Shown here one piece after another: positions 25,714 through 35,356 of a stretch of 64,000 bases of DNA. Source of the DNA: Chitinophaga sp. H8. Its GTDB lineage: Bacteria; Bacteroidota; Bacteroidia; Chitinophagales; Chitinophagaceae. How positions within the stretch are numbered: the first letter of the stretch is position 1; each line of letters begins with the position of its first letter. The translations under genes and the position numbers were made by a program. The stretch is from the NCBI RefSeq assembly GCF_040567655.1, contig NZ_JBEXAC010000001.1, positions 1,612,001-1,676,000 on the forward strand, read 5' to 3'. The notes beneath the pieces are model-generated. The model had not been told where the DNA came from, did no database searches, and saw only the letters and a program-made list of their open reading frames with translations.

Positions 25714-28086
25714 ATGCTAAAAAATTATTTTATAGTTGCCTGGCGCAACCTGTTCAGAAACAAAGTATATTCTGCCGTGAACATTATCGGGCTGGCTACC
25801 GGTATGACAGTAGCCTTGCTCATTGGTTTGTGGATATGGGATGAACTTACTTTTAATAAACGGTATCCCCATTATGATCAGCTGGCCCAGGTATTGATCA
25901 CCCAAAAATTTAATGGAGAAACGGGAACAGGACCTATTAACTCGATCCCTGCTATTACTGAATTACGGAATAAGTATGGAGGCGACTTTAAACACGTAGC
26001 CCTTGTTTCGTTTAATAATGACCGTATCATGGCAGCAGGGGAGGTGAAACTCACGGCTAAAGGGATGTGGGCAGAACCTGCTTTTCCGGAGATGCTGACG
26101 TTGAAGATGTTAGCAGGTAAGCAAACAGCCTTGGAGGATCCTTCTTCCATATTACTCTCTCATAGTTTGGCGACTGCTTTATTTGGTAAAGAAGATCCTA
26201 TGAATAAGCTGGTGAAGATGGATAATCATATTGATCTGAAAGTAGCCGGGGTATATGAGGATTTGCCTCCTAATGGATCTTTTAATGATACCAAATTTCT
26301 GGTGGCATGGGATAAGTATAAGGCTACGGAAAAATGGGTGGATTACGCACAAAAGGAATGGGATAATCATGGTTTCCTGGCATTTGTGCAATTGAATGAG
26401 CATGTGGACATTGACCGGGTAAATGCGCAGATCAGGGATCTTGCCAAACCTCACGTCACTTCCGGCAATGAGGAATTACAATTACATCCGATGCGCCAGT
26501 GGCATTTGTACGGCGAATTCAGGAATGGTAAGGTGGTAGGTGGCCGTATCCAGTTTGTATGGCTTTTTGGCACCATTGGTGTGTTTGTGTTGTTGCTGGC
26601 CTGTATCAATTTTATGAATCTTTCTACCGCACGCAGTGAAAAGCGGAGCAAGGAAGTGGGGATCCGCAAAGCAGTAGGTGCGCAGCGAGGGCAACTGATC
26701 CGGCAGCTGCTCAGTGAATCTCTGCTGATGGCAGGGCTAAGTTTTTTATTAGCGATCGTATTGTTGCAGTTAGTACTGCCTTTCTTTAATACGCTGGCAG
26801 ATAAACAGATCCATGTGCCCTGGCTGCATCCTATGTTCTGGTTGCTTACGCTGGGGTTTACCTTGTTTACCGGCTTTATAGCCGGGAGTTATCCTGCGTT
26901 TTATTTATCCGGGTTTAAGCCGGTGAAAGTATTGAAAGGTACGTTCCGGGCAGGGCGTTATGCCACGTTGCCCAGAAAGGTATTGGTAGTGACCCAGTTT
27001 ACAGTATCTGTTACTTTGATCATCGGCACATTGATTGTATACCGGCAAATACAATATGCAAAGAACCGCCCGGTAGGATACACCCGGGAGGGCCTGATCA
27101 CTATAGAAATGAATACGCCGGAAATAACCGGCCGTTATAATGCATTGCGGGAGGAATTACTGGCCACCGGTGCGGTAGCCGATATGGGGGAATCATCCAG
27201 TAAGTCGACCGGCATTGAAAACACCAATACGGGTTTTAGCTGGGAAGGCTTGCCTCCGGGAGCAACACCCAACTTTGCTACCGTATCCGTGACGCATGAT
27301 TATGGTAACACTATTGGCTGGCAGATAAAAGAGGGGCGCGATTTTTCCAGGAGCTTTCCAACAGATTCCGGCGGTTTTCTCCTCAATGAAGCTGCTGTAA
27401 AGCTTATCGGGATGAAAGAGCCTATAGGAAAGATCATTTCCTGGAATGGAAAACCACATACAGTGCTGGGCATAGTAAAGAATGTGGTCATGGAATCGCC
27501 TTACCAGCCGGTTTATCCACTCATTTATAACCTGGATTATAGCTATCTAATGTATATCACCATACGGATCAATCCGGTGATGCCTGTGAGAGAGGCATTG
27601 GCTAAGATAACGCCGGTATTTACCAGGAACAACCCTGGCAGTCCGTTTGTATACCAGTTTACCGATCAGGAATACGCCGCCAAGTTCAGCGATGAAGAGC
27701 GTATCGGGCGGCTGGCGGCTGTATTTGCGGCGCTGGCGATCTTTATTTCCTGTCTGGGATTATCGGGGCTGGCCTCATTTGTAGCAGAGCAACGTACCCG
27801 CGAAATAGGGGTGCGTAAAGTATTGGGAGCATCTGTTTTCAGTTTATGGAAATTATTATCGAGAGACTTTATCGTGCTGGTGCTCGTAGCGGTGGTGATT
27901 GCTACACCGGTAGCCTGGCATTTCCTGACGCAGTGGCTGCAAAAATATGAATACCGGGCACCGGTTTCCTGGTGGATCTTTGCGTTGGCTGGGTTGAGTG
28001 CACTACTCATCACTTTGGCTACCGTGAGCTATCAGGCTATCAGGGCGGCACGCATGAATCCTGTCAAAAGCCTGCATACAAACTGA
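25714..28086 (+). CDS. FtsX/MacB-type ABC transporter permease
   Basis: A 790-residue permease with the same layout as its neighbour: N-terminal helix (VNIIGLATGMTVALLIGLWI), MacB-like core domain, helices with SEKRSKEVGIRKAVGAQRGQL, second periplasmic domain, and C-terminal helices with QRTREIGVRKVLGASVFSL. It is more like the permease at 39523-41910 than its operon partner: the two share QFVWLFGTIG/QFVWLFATIG and LACINFMNLSTARSEKR. It forms a two-gene operon with the upstream permease and probably a heterodimer. It is convergent with cydB. Confidence 0.92.
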   Translation: MLKNYFIVAWRNLFRNKVYSAVNIIGLATGMTVALLIGLWIWDELTFNKRYPHYDQLAQVLITQKFNGETGTGPINSIPAITELRNKYGGDFKHVALVSFNNDRIMAAGEVKLTAKGMWAEPAFPEMLTLKMLAGKQTALEDPSSILLSHSLATALFGKEDPMNKLVKMDNHIDLKVAGVYEDLPPNGSFNDTKFLVAWDKYKATEKWVDYAQKEWDNHGFLAFVQLNEHVDIDRVNAQIRDLAKPHVTSGNEELQLHPMRQWHLYGEFRNGKVVGGRIQFVWLFGTIGVFVLLLACINFMNLSTARSEKRSKEVGIRKAVGAQRGQLIRQLLSESLLMAGLSFLLAIVLLQLVLPFFNTLADKQIHVPWLHPMFWLLTLGFTLFTGFIAGSYPAFYLSGFKPVKVLKGTFRAGRYATLPRKVLVVTQFTVSVTLIIGTLIVYRQIQYAKNRPVGYTREGLITIEMNTPEITGRYNALREELLATGAVADMGESSSKSTGIENTNTGFSWEGLPPGATPNFATVSVTHDYGNTIGWQIKEGRDFSRSFPTDSGGFLLNEAAVKLIGMKEPIGKIISWNGKPHTVLGIVKNVVMESPYQPVYPLIYNLDYSYLMYITIRINPVMPVREALAKITPVFTRNNPGSPFVYQFTDQEYAAKFSDEERIGRLAAVFAALAIFISCLGLSGLASFVAEQRTREIGVRKVLGASVFSLWKLLSRDFIVLVLVAVVIATPVAWHFLTQWLQKYEYRAPVSWWIFALAGLSALLITLATVSYQAIRAARMNPVKSLHTN

Positions 28087-28180
28087 CGGGCAGGAGTATT
28101 TAGGAATACCTGTTATGCAGGTGTACGCAGGAAGGCGATCGGATAGTGGGCGCTGAATACTTGCGGTGGTTTGCACAGCT

Positions 28181-29200
28181 TTATTTATGTAATTCCGGAT
28201 TGGCTTTTTTCTGAAAACTATAGATCAGGTAAAATAGCGCGGGAAGGATAAAAATACTGCCAAGCAGCAATGCCAGTGCCAGCGCTTCGATGGTTTTATC
28301 CTGCCCCCGGTGTTCCAGTAAGGAGAGATACCCGCCGTTTTTAAGTAATACGATATTGGGAAAATGCCGGAAGGTAGTGGTAAACAGGATCATGGTTACC
28401 TGGAATCCGGCCAGTACCCGCAGAATACGTGTTTTGCCCTTGTATAGCAGGTACCACATCAGGATCAGGGAAAGCGTAGCTGCTACGATAGCCAATACCC
28501 CCCAGGTATTACCGAACACCCATTGTGTTAAAGGAATGCCTTCCGCATAGGCCGCTATAAATACCAGTGCCCCACAGATCACCGCAGCAATATTCGTGTT
28601 TTTTGTTTTGCTGATAAACCGCTGCCGGTCTGTTTCATTATCCGTTTCTCCAATCAGGTATACTGCCGCCAGGAAACCACAGATCGCTACGGTAAAGCAC
28701 CCTACAGATACAGAGAACCAGTTGAGCCAGCTGAATATGTAGGCCGACAGAAAATCCGAGGCCTGCGTATCAATATGCCCCGACACCGCACTGCCTGCAA
28801 TGATACCGAGGAAAAGCGGTGTGATAAGACTGGAGTATTGGAAGATCTTGTTGTATAACACCTGCATTTCATCCGCCACGGCATCATAATGCCGGAAGGT
28901 GAAGGCCGTACCCCGCGCAATGATACCCAGGAGCATGATCACCAAAGGGATATGCAGGTGTACAGACATGGTGGTATAAATAGCCGGGAATCCTACAAAG
29001 AGGATCACGATGGTAATGATCAGCCACATATGATTGGCCTCCCAGATAGGCCCGATAGCACGATACATGGTACGACGGGTTTTGCTCCTGTTTTTCCGGG
29101 AAGTGAACAATTCAATAATACCCGCACCAAAATCGGCCCCACCTAACAACAGATAAAATAAAATGGCTGCCCAGAGATAAGCAATTACAACGTATAACAT
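28181..29200 (-). CDS. cydB: Cytochrome bd ubiquinol oxidase subunit II
   Basis: A 339-residue inner-membrane protein with about eight or nine helices, the second core subunit of cytochrome bd oxidase. Typical features are the opening LWAAILFYLLLGGADFGAGI, IGPIWEANHMWLIITIVILF and the RGTAFTFRHYD segment. It supports CydA, which holds the hemes, in reducing oxygen at high affinity with quinol. It starts 4 bases after the cydA stop, so the two are co-transcribed. No cydX or cydCD gene is visible nearby. Confidence 0.96.
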   Translation of the reverse strand: MLYVVIAYLWAAILFYLLLGGADFGAGIIELFTSRKNRSKTRRTMYRAIGPIWEANHMWLIITIVILFVGFPAIYTTMSVHLHIPLVIMLLGIIARGTAFTFRHYDAVADEMQVLYNKIFQYSSLITPLFLGIIAGSAVSGHIDTQASDFLSAYIFSWLNWFSVSVGCFTVAICGFLAAVYLIGETDNETDRQRFISKTKNTNIAAVICGALVFIAAYAEGIPLTQWVFGNTWGVLAIVAATLSLILMWYLLYKGKTRILRVLAGFQVTMILFTTTFRHFPNIVLLKNGGYLSLLEHRGQDKTIEALALALLLGSIFILPALFYLIYSFQKKANPELHK

Positions 29201-29204
29201 AACC

Positions 29205-30539
29205 TTAGCCTTTTATTTGTGAAGGATCAGCAGGTAAATCGTATAATTTTCCTACCATTTTTATCTGCCGGTATAACATAAAGATCACGATAATAGAAAG
29301 GGACACATACACGGCGGTAAACAGATAAAAAGAGTAGATGATACCAGGCATGGGTGTTACGGCATCGGCTGTGCGCATTACATTGTGAATGATCCAGGGC
29401 TGGCGTCCTACCTCGGTTACCGTCCACCCGGCTTCTACCGCAATAAATCCCATCGGTGTGGCGATGACAAACAGTTTGAGCAGCCACCTGCTGTCCAGCC
29501 ACCGTTTACGTTTCCATAATGCCAGAAAATAAAGCAGCGCAATACCCATCATGGCCATACCCAAACCTACCATTACCTGGAAAGCATAATGGGTAACGGC
29601 AACGGGTGGATGATTTTCGGGTGGAGTGCTATCCAGGCCTTTTACTTCCGCATTAAAATCGTTGTGCGCCATGAAGCTCAGCAAGCCGGGGATTTTGAGT
29701 GCGTATTTTACAGTTTGTGTTTTTTCGTCGGGGATACCACCGATAATGAGCGGGGCCGCTTTTTCCGTATGGAAATGGGCTTCCATGGCCGCCAGTTTTG
29801 CCGGTTGCCGTTTGGCCACATCCTTAGCAGAAATATCACCACTCAACGGCTGTAAGATAGCCGCCACGGTACCAAAAACCGCTGCTATTTTAAAGGCTTT
29901 GCTGTGAAATGGTACATTTTTCCCTTTCAGGATCATGAGCGCATGAACACCAGCTACTGCAAACCCGGTAGCTACAAAAGCCGCTACAGACATATGTAAA
30001 GCCTGTGAAAACCAGGCATCATTAAACATGGCTTTAATGGGATCAATATTGGTATATTCTCCATTGATATAATCGAAACCGGTAGGGCTGTTCATCCATG
30101 CATTGGCCGCCACCACCAGGATACCGGAGATCAGCCCGCTGATACCTACGATTACCCCCGTAACCCAATGAAACCAGCGGTTGAACCGGTCCCACCCGTA
30201 CAGGAAAAAGCCCAGTGCAATGGCCTCAATAAAAAAAGCCGTGCCTTCCAGGGAAAAAGGCATACCGAAGATAGGACCGGCATGCTTCATGAATTCCGGC
30301 CATAATAGTCCCAGTTCAAAAGACAAAACAGTGCCGGATACCGCGCCGGTAGCGAAGAAGATAGCTACTCCTTTGCTCCATGCTTTAGTAATATTTTTAT
30401 AGACAGGATTGTTTGTTTTGAGGTAATAATAGTGGGAAACTGCCATGAAAAAAGGCATCACCATTCCAATACACGAAAAAATAATGTGAAAGCCCAGGGA
30501 CAACGCCATTTGAGATCTGGCAGCGAGAAAATCATCCAT
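29205..30539 (-). CDS. cydA: Cytochrome bd ubiquinol oxidase subunit I
   Basis: A 444-residue inner-membrane subunit carrying hemes b558, b595 and d; oxidises quinol and reduces O2 without proton pumping. Recognisable parts are the N-terminal heme His in LGFHIIFSCIGM, the conserved acidic residues in FSLEGTAFFIEAIALG, the b558 His in SQALHMSVAAF and the invariant GWTVTEVGRQPWII. The quinol loop (about residues 245-300) is short, as in cyanide-insensitive-type oxidases and unlike the long-loop E. coli CydA. First gene of cydAB. Confidence 0.96.
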   Translation of the reverse strand: MDDFLAARSQMALSLGFHIIFSCIGMVMPFFMAVSHYYYLKTNNPVYKNITKAWSKGVAIFFATGAVSGTVLSFELGLLWPEFMKHAGPIFGMPFSLEGTAFFIEAIALGFFLYGWDRFNRWFHWVTGVIVGISGLISGILVVAANAWMNSPTGFDYINGEYTNIDPIKAMFNDAWFSQALHMSVAAFVATGFAVAGVHALMILKGKNVPFHSKAFKIAAVFGTVAAILQPLSGDISAKDVAKRQPAKLAAMEAHFHTEKAAPLIIGGIPDEKTQTVKYALKIPGLLSFMAHNDFNAEVKGLDSTPPENHPPVAVTHYAFQVMVGLGMAMMGIALLYFLALWKRKRWLDSRWLLKLFVIATPMGFIAVEAGWTVTEVGRQPWIIHNVMRTADAVTPMPGIIYSFYLFTAVYVSLSIIVIFMLYRQIKMVGKLYDLPADPSQIKG

Positions 30540-30580
30540 AGCAGTTTAGCGTTTATATAAATAAACCGGCAAGATTGCAC

Positions 30581-30614
30581 GAAAATAACAAGCGTTTGTG
30601 TGCTTGTTATTTTC
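30581..30614 (-). terminator. 13-base perfect inverted repeat upstream of cydA
   Basis: GAAAATAACAAGC (30581-30593) and GCTTGTTATTTTC (30602-30614) with loop GTTTGTGT. On the minus strand it follows the DUF1080 gene and ends T-rich (TTATTTTC), so it fits a terminator for that gene. It also sits 42 bases before the cydA start, so a redox-regulator site or leader structure is possible. Confidence 0.5.
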
Positions 30615-30664
30615 GGGTACAAAACTAAGGCTTAATTACTATGCAACCTGCAGGAATGGTTTAT

Positions 30665-31354
30665 TTATTTTCGCTTCTTTTTGCTTAAGGGCGTGATTTC
30701 CACTTTACGGAATTCTACCTCTGAACCCTCAGCCTGTAAGGCTATACTGCCTTTGCTGGCGGTACAGTTGGTACCGTGGTTAACAAGTTGTCCATTGATC
30801 CATACTTTTATTTCATTCCCCCGGCATTCCAGTTTCATCGTATTCCATTCACCTACCGGATTTTCTGAATTATCGGTCAGATTAAGGATGCGGCGGCCTT
30901 TACCTTCCGTGGTACCCCAGTTTTCTTTGGGTCCCCGGCGTTTTTCCATATCAGGTACCGCAATATCTTCACCAATACACCAGAAATCACCGGCATTCTC
31001 ATGCATCAGTTGCGCTTCGATAGACTTTGGAAACATGGCATATAATACCCGGGGAGTAGAAGCATGCACCAATACCCCGCAATTACCCGGTTTGGCAGCA
31101 AAACGGTATTGTACTTCCAGTTGGTAATTTTCATAGGTAGAATCCGTGATCAGGTGCCCCTGCGGGTCGGCCAGGCTAACAAGCAGCCCATTGCGGATAA
31201 TAAAAGGGGCCTTTACGGAAGTGTCCTTATCCATTGCAGGTACATCCATATGCCAGCCGCTAAAGTCTTTAAAATTAAAAAGGCTGTAGGATTGTGCATG
31301 TGCGGCCGCACCAGCGCAAAAAAGAAGGGCAGTAAGTAAAAAGTGCTTTTTCAT
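30665..31354 (-). CDS. DUF1080 (3-keto-glycoside hydrolase-like) secreted protein
   Basis: Exported protein of about 229 residues with a signal peptide (MKKHFLLTALLFCAGAAAHAQ region) and one DUF1080 beta-jelly-roll domain (residues about 24-222). Typical segments are LFNFKDFSGWHM, CGVLVHASTPRV, IEAQLMHENAGDFW and GSIALQAEGSEVEFRKVEI. DUF1080 proteins include lyases/hydrolases acting on 3-keto-glycosides; others are only lectin-like. The open frame extends to 31483, but the ATG at 31354 gives the signal peptide and lies 27 bases below a good promoter. Divergent from the GH43 gene. Confidence 0.85.
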   Translation of the reverse strand: MKKHFLLTALLFCAGAAAHAQSYSLFNFKDFSGWHMDVPAMDKDTSVKAPFIIRNGLLVSLADPQGHLITDSTYENYQLEVQYRFAAKPGNCGVLVHASTPRVLYAMFPKSIEAQLMHENAGDFWCIGEDIAVPDMEKRRGPKENWGTTEGKGRRILNLTDNSENPVGEWNTMKLECRGNEIKVWINGQLVNHGTNCTASKGSIALQAEGSEVEFRKVEITPLSKKKRK

Positions 31355-31381
31355 ACGGGACAATATAATATAAGTGATTAG

Positions 31382-31412
31382 CAAAGATGAATGATTAACT
31401 TTAAGGTTGCAA
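31382..31412 (-). promoter_or_regulatory. Bacteroidota-type promoter for the DUF1080 gene
   Basis: On the minus strand TTG (31412-31410), a 20-base spacer and CATCTTTG (31389-31382; 7 of 8 to TAnnTTTG). It lies just upstream of the DUF1080 start at 31354, in the 68-base gap shared with the divergent GH43 gene. Confidence 0.55.
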
Positions 31413-31422
31413 TAATTCCACG

Positions 31423-32463
31423 ATGAAAAAAAATATTTTATGGATTTTCCTGTTGCTGGCCACTGCCGGTAATAGCCAGACAACGCCCATCATCAGTACA
31501 GATACGGCATCCACCTTTACTAATCCGCTGCTTGTAGTAGGGCCGGATCCCTGGGTAATCAGCAAAGATGGCTTTTATTATTACCTGCATACTACCGGCA
31601 ACAGTATCGTTATCCGGAAAACAAAGACGATGACCGCATTGAAATCTGCGCAACCGGTGGTAGCCTGGCAACCAACACCAGGCAGTGCCAACTCAAAAAA
31701 TATATGGGCTCCGGAGTTACACTACCTGAATAAAAAATGGTATCTCTATTATACGGCGGGTGCTACCGCCAACCTGGCTACCCAGCGCACCTACGTGCTG
31801 GAAAATGCAGCTGCGGATCCTACCACCGGCAGCTGGACAGACAAAGGCCAGATAGGGGATACGGCGGCTAACTTCTTTGCTATTGATGGTACAGTACTTG
31901 AATACAAAGGCAAAAACTATTTTATCTGGAGCGGACATATCTCGGCTACGGACAATACCCAACGTTTATATATTGCCCGTATGGCTGATCCCTGGACACT
32001 TGCCACGCCACGGGTAGAAATATCTGCACCAACATATGCCTGGGAGAAAATAGGTACCCCCAACGTAAATGAAGGGCCGGAAATTCTGCAAAACGCGAAG
32101 AAAGCGGTATTCCTGATCTATTCTGCCAGTGGCTGCTGGACGGATGATTATGCACTTGCACAGCTCAGGCTGAAAAAGAAAGGAGACCCCTTACAGCCTT
32201 CTCATTGGGAAAAAGCACCGCTGCCTGTATTCAGCAAAAGCCCTGAAAATAGCGCTTTTGGCCCGGGACATAATGGTTTTTTTAAATCACCGGATGGTAA
32301 GGAGGACTGGATCATCTATCATGCCAATCCATCCGCAGGGCAAGGATGTGGGAATGCCCGCAGCCCGAGGATACAACGTATCACCTGGAGAGCAGATGGT
32401 ACCCCCGATTTTGGGGTGCCATTACCACTGGACAAGCGGATTAAGAAACCATCAGGGGAATGA
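31423..32463 (+). CDS. GH43-family glycoside hydrolase
   Basis: Exported 346-residue five-bladed propeller enzyme of the GH43 family (beta-xylosidase / arabinofuranosidase / arabinanase group). After a signal peptide (1-19) it shows the three catalytic acids: Asp in VVGPDPWVISKDGFYYYLH (base), Asp in FFAIDGTVLEYKG (pKa modulator) and Glu in VNEGPEILQ (acid). It also has IWAPELHYLNKKWYLYY and AFGPGHNGFF, usual for the family. The pentose substrate is not resolvable by eye. Its last 12 bases overlap the end of the convergent gene on the other strand. Confidence 0.9.
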   Translation: MKKNILWIFLLLATAGNSQTTPIISTDTASTFTNPLLVVGPDPWVISKDGFYYYLHTTGNSIVIRKTKTMTALKSAQPVVAWQPTPGSANSKNIWAPELHYLNKKWYLYYTAGATANLATQRTYVLENAAADPTTGSWTDKGQIGDTAANFFAIDGTVLEYKGKNYFIWSGHISATDNTQRLYIARMADPWTLATPRVEISAPTYAWEKIGTPNVNEGPEILQNAKKAVFLIYSASGCWTDDYALAQLRLKKKGDPLQPSHWEKAPLPVFSKSPENSAFGPGHNGFFKSPDGKEDWIIYHANPSAGQGCGNARSPRIQRITWRADGTPDFGVPLPLDKRIKKPSGE

Positions 32464-34368
32464 GGTCATAGCTGGCAGCGTATACCCATTACTGTAGGGA
32501 ACTGTTACTTTTTTAACAGGTATCCTGCTTTTACAATCATATTGCTCCAGGATCAGGTCGTATAGCTGTTTGCCGTTTTTCTCAAAGCGGTATTTGTTTT
32601 CATAACACCGGTTACTTGTTTCGCCGCTGCCGTCTTCATACTCATAGCTAACTGGGATATGGATTAAGGGTTTGAGCTTTCCATCCCCGAAGCCGATAAT
32701 ATCTGCCCATACGTGGCTTTCTCCCATATGGGTAAGTCCGCCATGCAGCACCACGCCCATTTGGGCATCACCGGTACGGACCAGTTTAACAAAGTGGCCG
32801 GGGTAACCAAACCTGCCGCCACCGCCAGCATTTAGTACGGCATCCTGCAATTGCCAGCTGTTGTTCTGTTTACTGAAAAGCAATACATCACACCAGCCGG
32901 AGGAAGCGCCAAATTCAGGCCCGCGGTTGGCCATTACAGCGATACAGTAGGTGGTTTTGTCATCTTTGAAAAAACGGAGTGTATCCAGGGTACGTTCGAT
33001 GCTGTCTTTTTCATTGCCAATTTTAACTTCCAGCGAAACGGTGTCATACACAGGTTGAGCCAGTTGTAATGCCAGCGCAGGGGTAAAGTCGGGCTGCTCA
33101 GGAAGTTTCAGACTCCAGTTGTCTGCCGGGCGGGTACTGCTGATCAGTTTGATACCCGCAATTTTCCAGCCATCGTCTTTCTTTTGCAGCTGAAACTGCT
33201 GTACAAAAGTACCGCTACCATTCGTGGTATCTGCTACAAATACGGTAGCGGTGATATTCACGGGTGTTTGTCCAAACACTTTGGGAGGAGGCTCCATGTG
33301 CAGCATTTTGGTAGCAGTAATACCACCATACATATTCTTATGGGAAAACTGGGCCGCCGTACCCCATCGTCCTCCGGTGCAATAGTTATAGGCTTTGTTG
33401 TATTGCTGCTGGCCCAGGGCGGTGATAAACGCGGTAACCACTTCGGCCGGCATCAGTGGAACTGCTACTGCCGGCATGTCTGCTGCAGCAGAGGTAAGTG
33501 CCTGCCCATTGTTAAGATTGTTTTGCGGATAATAAGTAATGGTCCGCACGATGGCCAGTTGCACTTTGCCCGCTTCCAGCTGTGTTTGTTTTAGCCAGTT
33601 GCCGGGAGTGTCATACTCATACTGATAAGTGCGCAGCAGGGCTCTTCCCTTATCGGTGCTGGTCATGGCGCTGATATCTCCCTGTTTATTTAACTCCAGG
33701 GTAGTAAAAAGAGTATTGTCCGCAGCGCCTTTATATACTGTCTTTGATTTATACAGCTGGCCTTTGGTGTCAAACTCATTGGTAAACAGGATATCGTTAT
33801 CTGCACTTACCGTATGCTGTTCGGCTATTTCTCCTTTTTTATCGTATTTAAAGGTAGTTTGGGTGACTTCTTTTTCAGGATAAGTGGTCTGGGTATTTTG
33901 TATGACCATGCCATGTTGATCATAGCGGAGTTTTTCCCGTTGTACCACCTGATGTTTATTTTCCTCATAGTAACCATAAGTAACGATTTCGGTGATATGG
34001 TCATTATTGTCATACAGGAATACCTTTTTCTGAAATCCGGTGATACTATCGATCCGGTTATTGGAATAAAAATACCAGCTGTCATCTGTGTTTTTTTCCA
34101 GGTTACTGTAATTGCTTCTTCTCAGCAACACCCCTGCGGATGAATAGTCGCTTTCGGTACAATAAACCGTAGCTGCTTGCTGCCCGTTTTTGTCATAACT
34201 GTAGGTGCACGCTTTTACTGATTTTACAGGACCTCTTAATGACCAGTCTTTCAGTGTAAGGGAACCCCGGACAGCCAGGTGTTGTTTGCTGATGTTGTCA
34301 TTAATACCCTGGGCATGGAGATGGAAGGATAACAAACAAAGGGCAGCAGGTAATACCAGTTTATTCAT
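32452..34368 (-). CDS. Large secreted hypothetical protein with YD-like N-terminal repeats
   Basis: Exported protein of 638 residues, not recognised as a named family. The start at 34368 gives signal peptide MNKLVLPAALCLLSFHLHA. Residues about 30-290 contain repeated aromatic/Asp segments (TYSYDKNGQQAATVY, LRYDQHGMVI, FKYDKKGEIAEQ, FDTKGQLYKS) like single RHS/YD strands. Residues about 305-420 look like an NTF2/DUF4878-like fold (VVTAFITALGQQQYNKAYNY). The C-terminal 200 residues form a beta-rich domain with GGGGRFGYPGHFVKL. It may be a cell-surface or periplasmic protein. Tail-to-tail overlap of 12 bases with GH43. Confidence 0.7.
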   Translation of the reverse strand: MNKLVLPAALCLLSFHLHAQGINDNISKQHLAVRGSLTLKDWSLRGPVKSVKACTYSYDKNGQQAATVYCTESDYSSAGVLLRRSNYSNLEKNTDDSWYFYSNNRIDSITGFQKKVFLYDNNDHITEIVTYGYYEENKHQVVQREKLRYDQHGMVIQNTQTTYPEKEVTQTTFKYDKKGEIAEQHTVSADNDILFTNEFDTKGQLYKSKTVYKGAADNTLFTTLELNKQGDISAMTSTDKGRALLRTYQYEYDTPGNWLKQTQLEAGKVQLAIVRTITYYPQNNLNNGQALTSAAADMPAVAVPLMPAEVVTAFITALGQQQYNKAYNYCTGGRWGTAAQFSHKNMYGGITATKMLHMEPPPKVFGQTPVNITATVFVADTTNGSGTFVQQFQLQKKDDGWKIAGIKLISSTRPADNWSLKLPEQPDFTPALALQLAQPVYDTVSLEVKIGNEKDSIERTLDTLRFFKDDKTTYCIAVMANRGPEFGASSGWCDVLLFSKQNNSWQLQDAVLNAGGGGRFGYPGHFVKLVRTGDAQMGVVLHGGLTHMGESHVWADIIGFGDGKLKPLIHIPVSYEYEDGSGETSNRCYENKYRFEKNGKQLYDLILEQYDCKSRIPVKKVTVPYSNGYTLPAMTSFP

Positions 34369-34480
34369 TAATAGATACATATTTAAACGGGCTCAAATAT
34401 AAGGCTTTAACAAACCCTTTTTTTCTTTGCATTAAAAAGTTACTTTTAAACTGATTTATTCCCACAACTGAAATGACCAT

Positions 34481-35347
34481 ATGACAAGTATTTTTTTTCC
34501 GGGTAAACTGATGATGAGTTTGTTGACCATGCTGGTATGTGCCTGTGCCCTGAGTGCCTGTTCCAGTGCCTCCGGCACCTCCGGTGCTTCCAATACTGCT
34601 AAAAAGCCGGAGTGGATTCCGCTCTTTAATGGCAAGGATATTAATGACTGGATGGTGAAAATCCACCATCATGAGGTGGGGGAGAACTTCGGTAATACTT
34701 TCCGGGTGGAAGACAGCATTATTAAAATACGGTACGACCAGTACGGTGATTTTAATGAACAGTATGGCCATTTATATTATAAGCAACCTTATTCCCATTA
34801 TCATTTAAAATTTGAGTACCGGTTTGTAGGAAAGTGGTGCACTACGGCACCGGGGTATACTATTCTGAACAGTGGCGTGATGTTTCATTCCCAGGACCCG
34901 CGTACGATGCCAAAGGAGCAGGACTGGCCTATTTCTGTAGAGATGCAGTTACTCGCTGGGTTGGGAGATGGCCAACCTCGCCCTACCGGTAATATGTGTT
35001 CACCAGGTACCAATGTAGTGTATAAAGGCAGGCTGGAGCCCCAGCATTGTCTGGAATCCTCCTCCCAAACCTATGAAGGAGAGCAATGGGTACATGGAGA
35101 ATTGATTGTATTGGGGGATTCTCTCATCACACACATTATTAATGGTGATACGGTATTACAGTATTCCAAGCCTCAGATTGGCGGAGGGGTGGTGAACCGT
35201 TATGATCCCGCCATTAAAATAGATGGTAAGTTATTGACAGAAGGATATATTGCATTGCAGAGCGAGGGGCAGCCTATTGATTTCAGAAGAATTGAGCTGT
35301 TGGATTTGTCCGGAAATAAGCGTGGAGTACCTGTTAAGCGACCATAA
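34481..35347 (+). CDS. DUF1080-domain lipoprotein
   Basis: A 288-residue lipoprotein with lipobox ACALSACSS and one DUF1080 domain (residues about 45-275): WIPLFNGKDINDWMVKIHHH, NSGVMFHSQDPRTMP, WPISVEMQLLAGLGDG and EGYIALQSEGQPIDFRRIEL. This is the second DUF1080 protein within 5 kb; the two differ clearly in sequence and length. Likely a periplasmic or surface enzyme for modified (perhaps 3-keto) glycosides; binding only is also possible. An alternative start is Met 11. It is followed 9 bases later by a membrane-bound AraC regulator. Confidence 0.85.
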   Translation: MTSIFFPGKLMMSLLTMLVCACALSACSSASGTSGASNTAKKPEWIPLFNGKDINDWMVKIHHHEVGENFGNTFRVEDSIIKIRYDQYGDFNEQYGHLYYKQPYSHYHLKFEYRFVGKWCTTAPGYTILNSGVMFHSQDPRTMPKEQDWPISVEMQLLAGLGDGQPRPTGNMCSPGTNVVYKGRLEPQHCLESSSQTYEGEQWVHGELIVLGDSLITHIINGDTVLQYSKPQIGGGVVNRYDPAIKIDGKLLTEGYIALQSEGQPIDFRRIELLDLSGNKRGVPVKRP

Positions 35348-35356
35348 TGTTGTCTG

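Noticed and set aside
28088..28110. GTATT-TAGG-AATAC hairpin between the permease pair and cydB
   Set aside because: Short AT-rich stem without T-tract on either strand.
34394..34401. TATATTTG on the minus strand before the large secreted hypothetical
   Set aside because: A perfect -7 element in a sensible place, but no -33 partner at 19-21 bases, so not listed.
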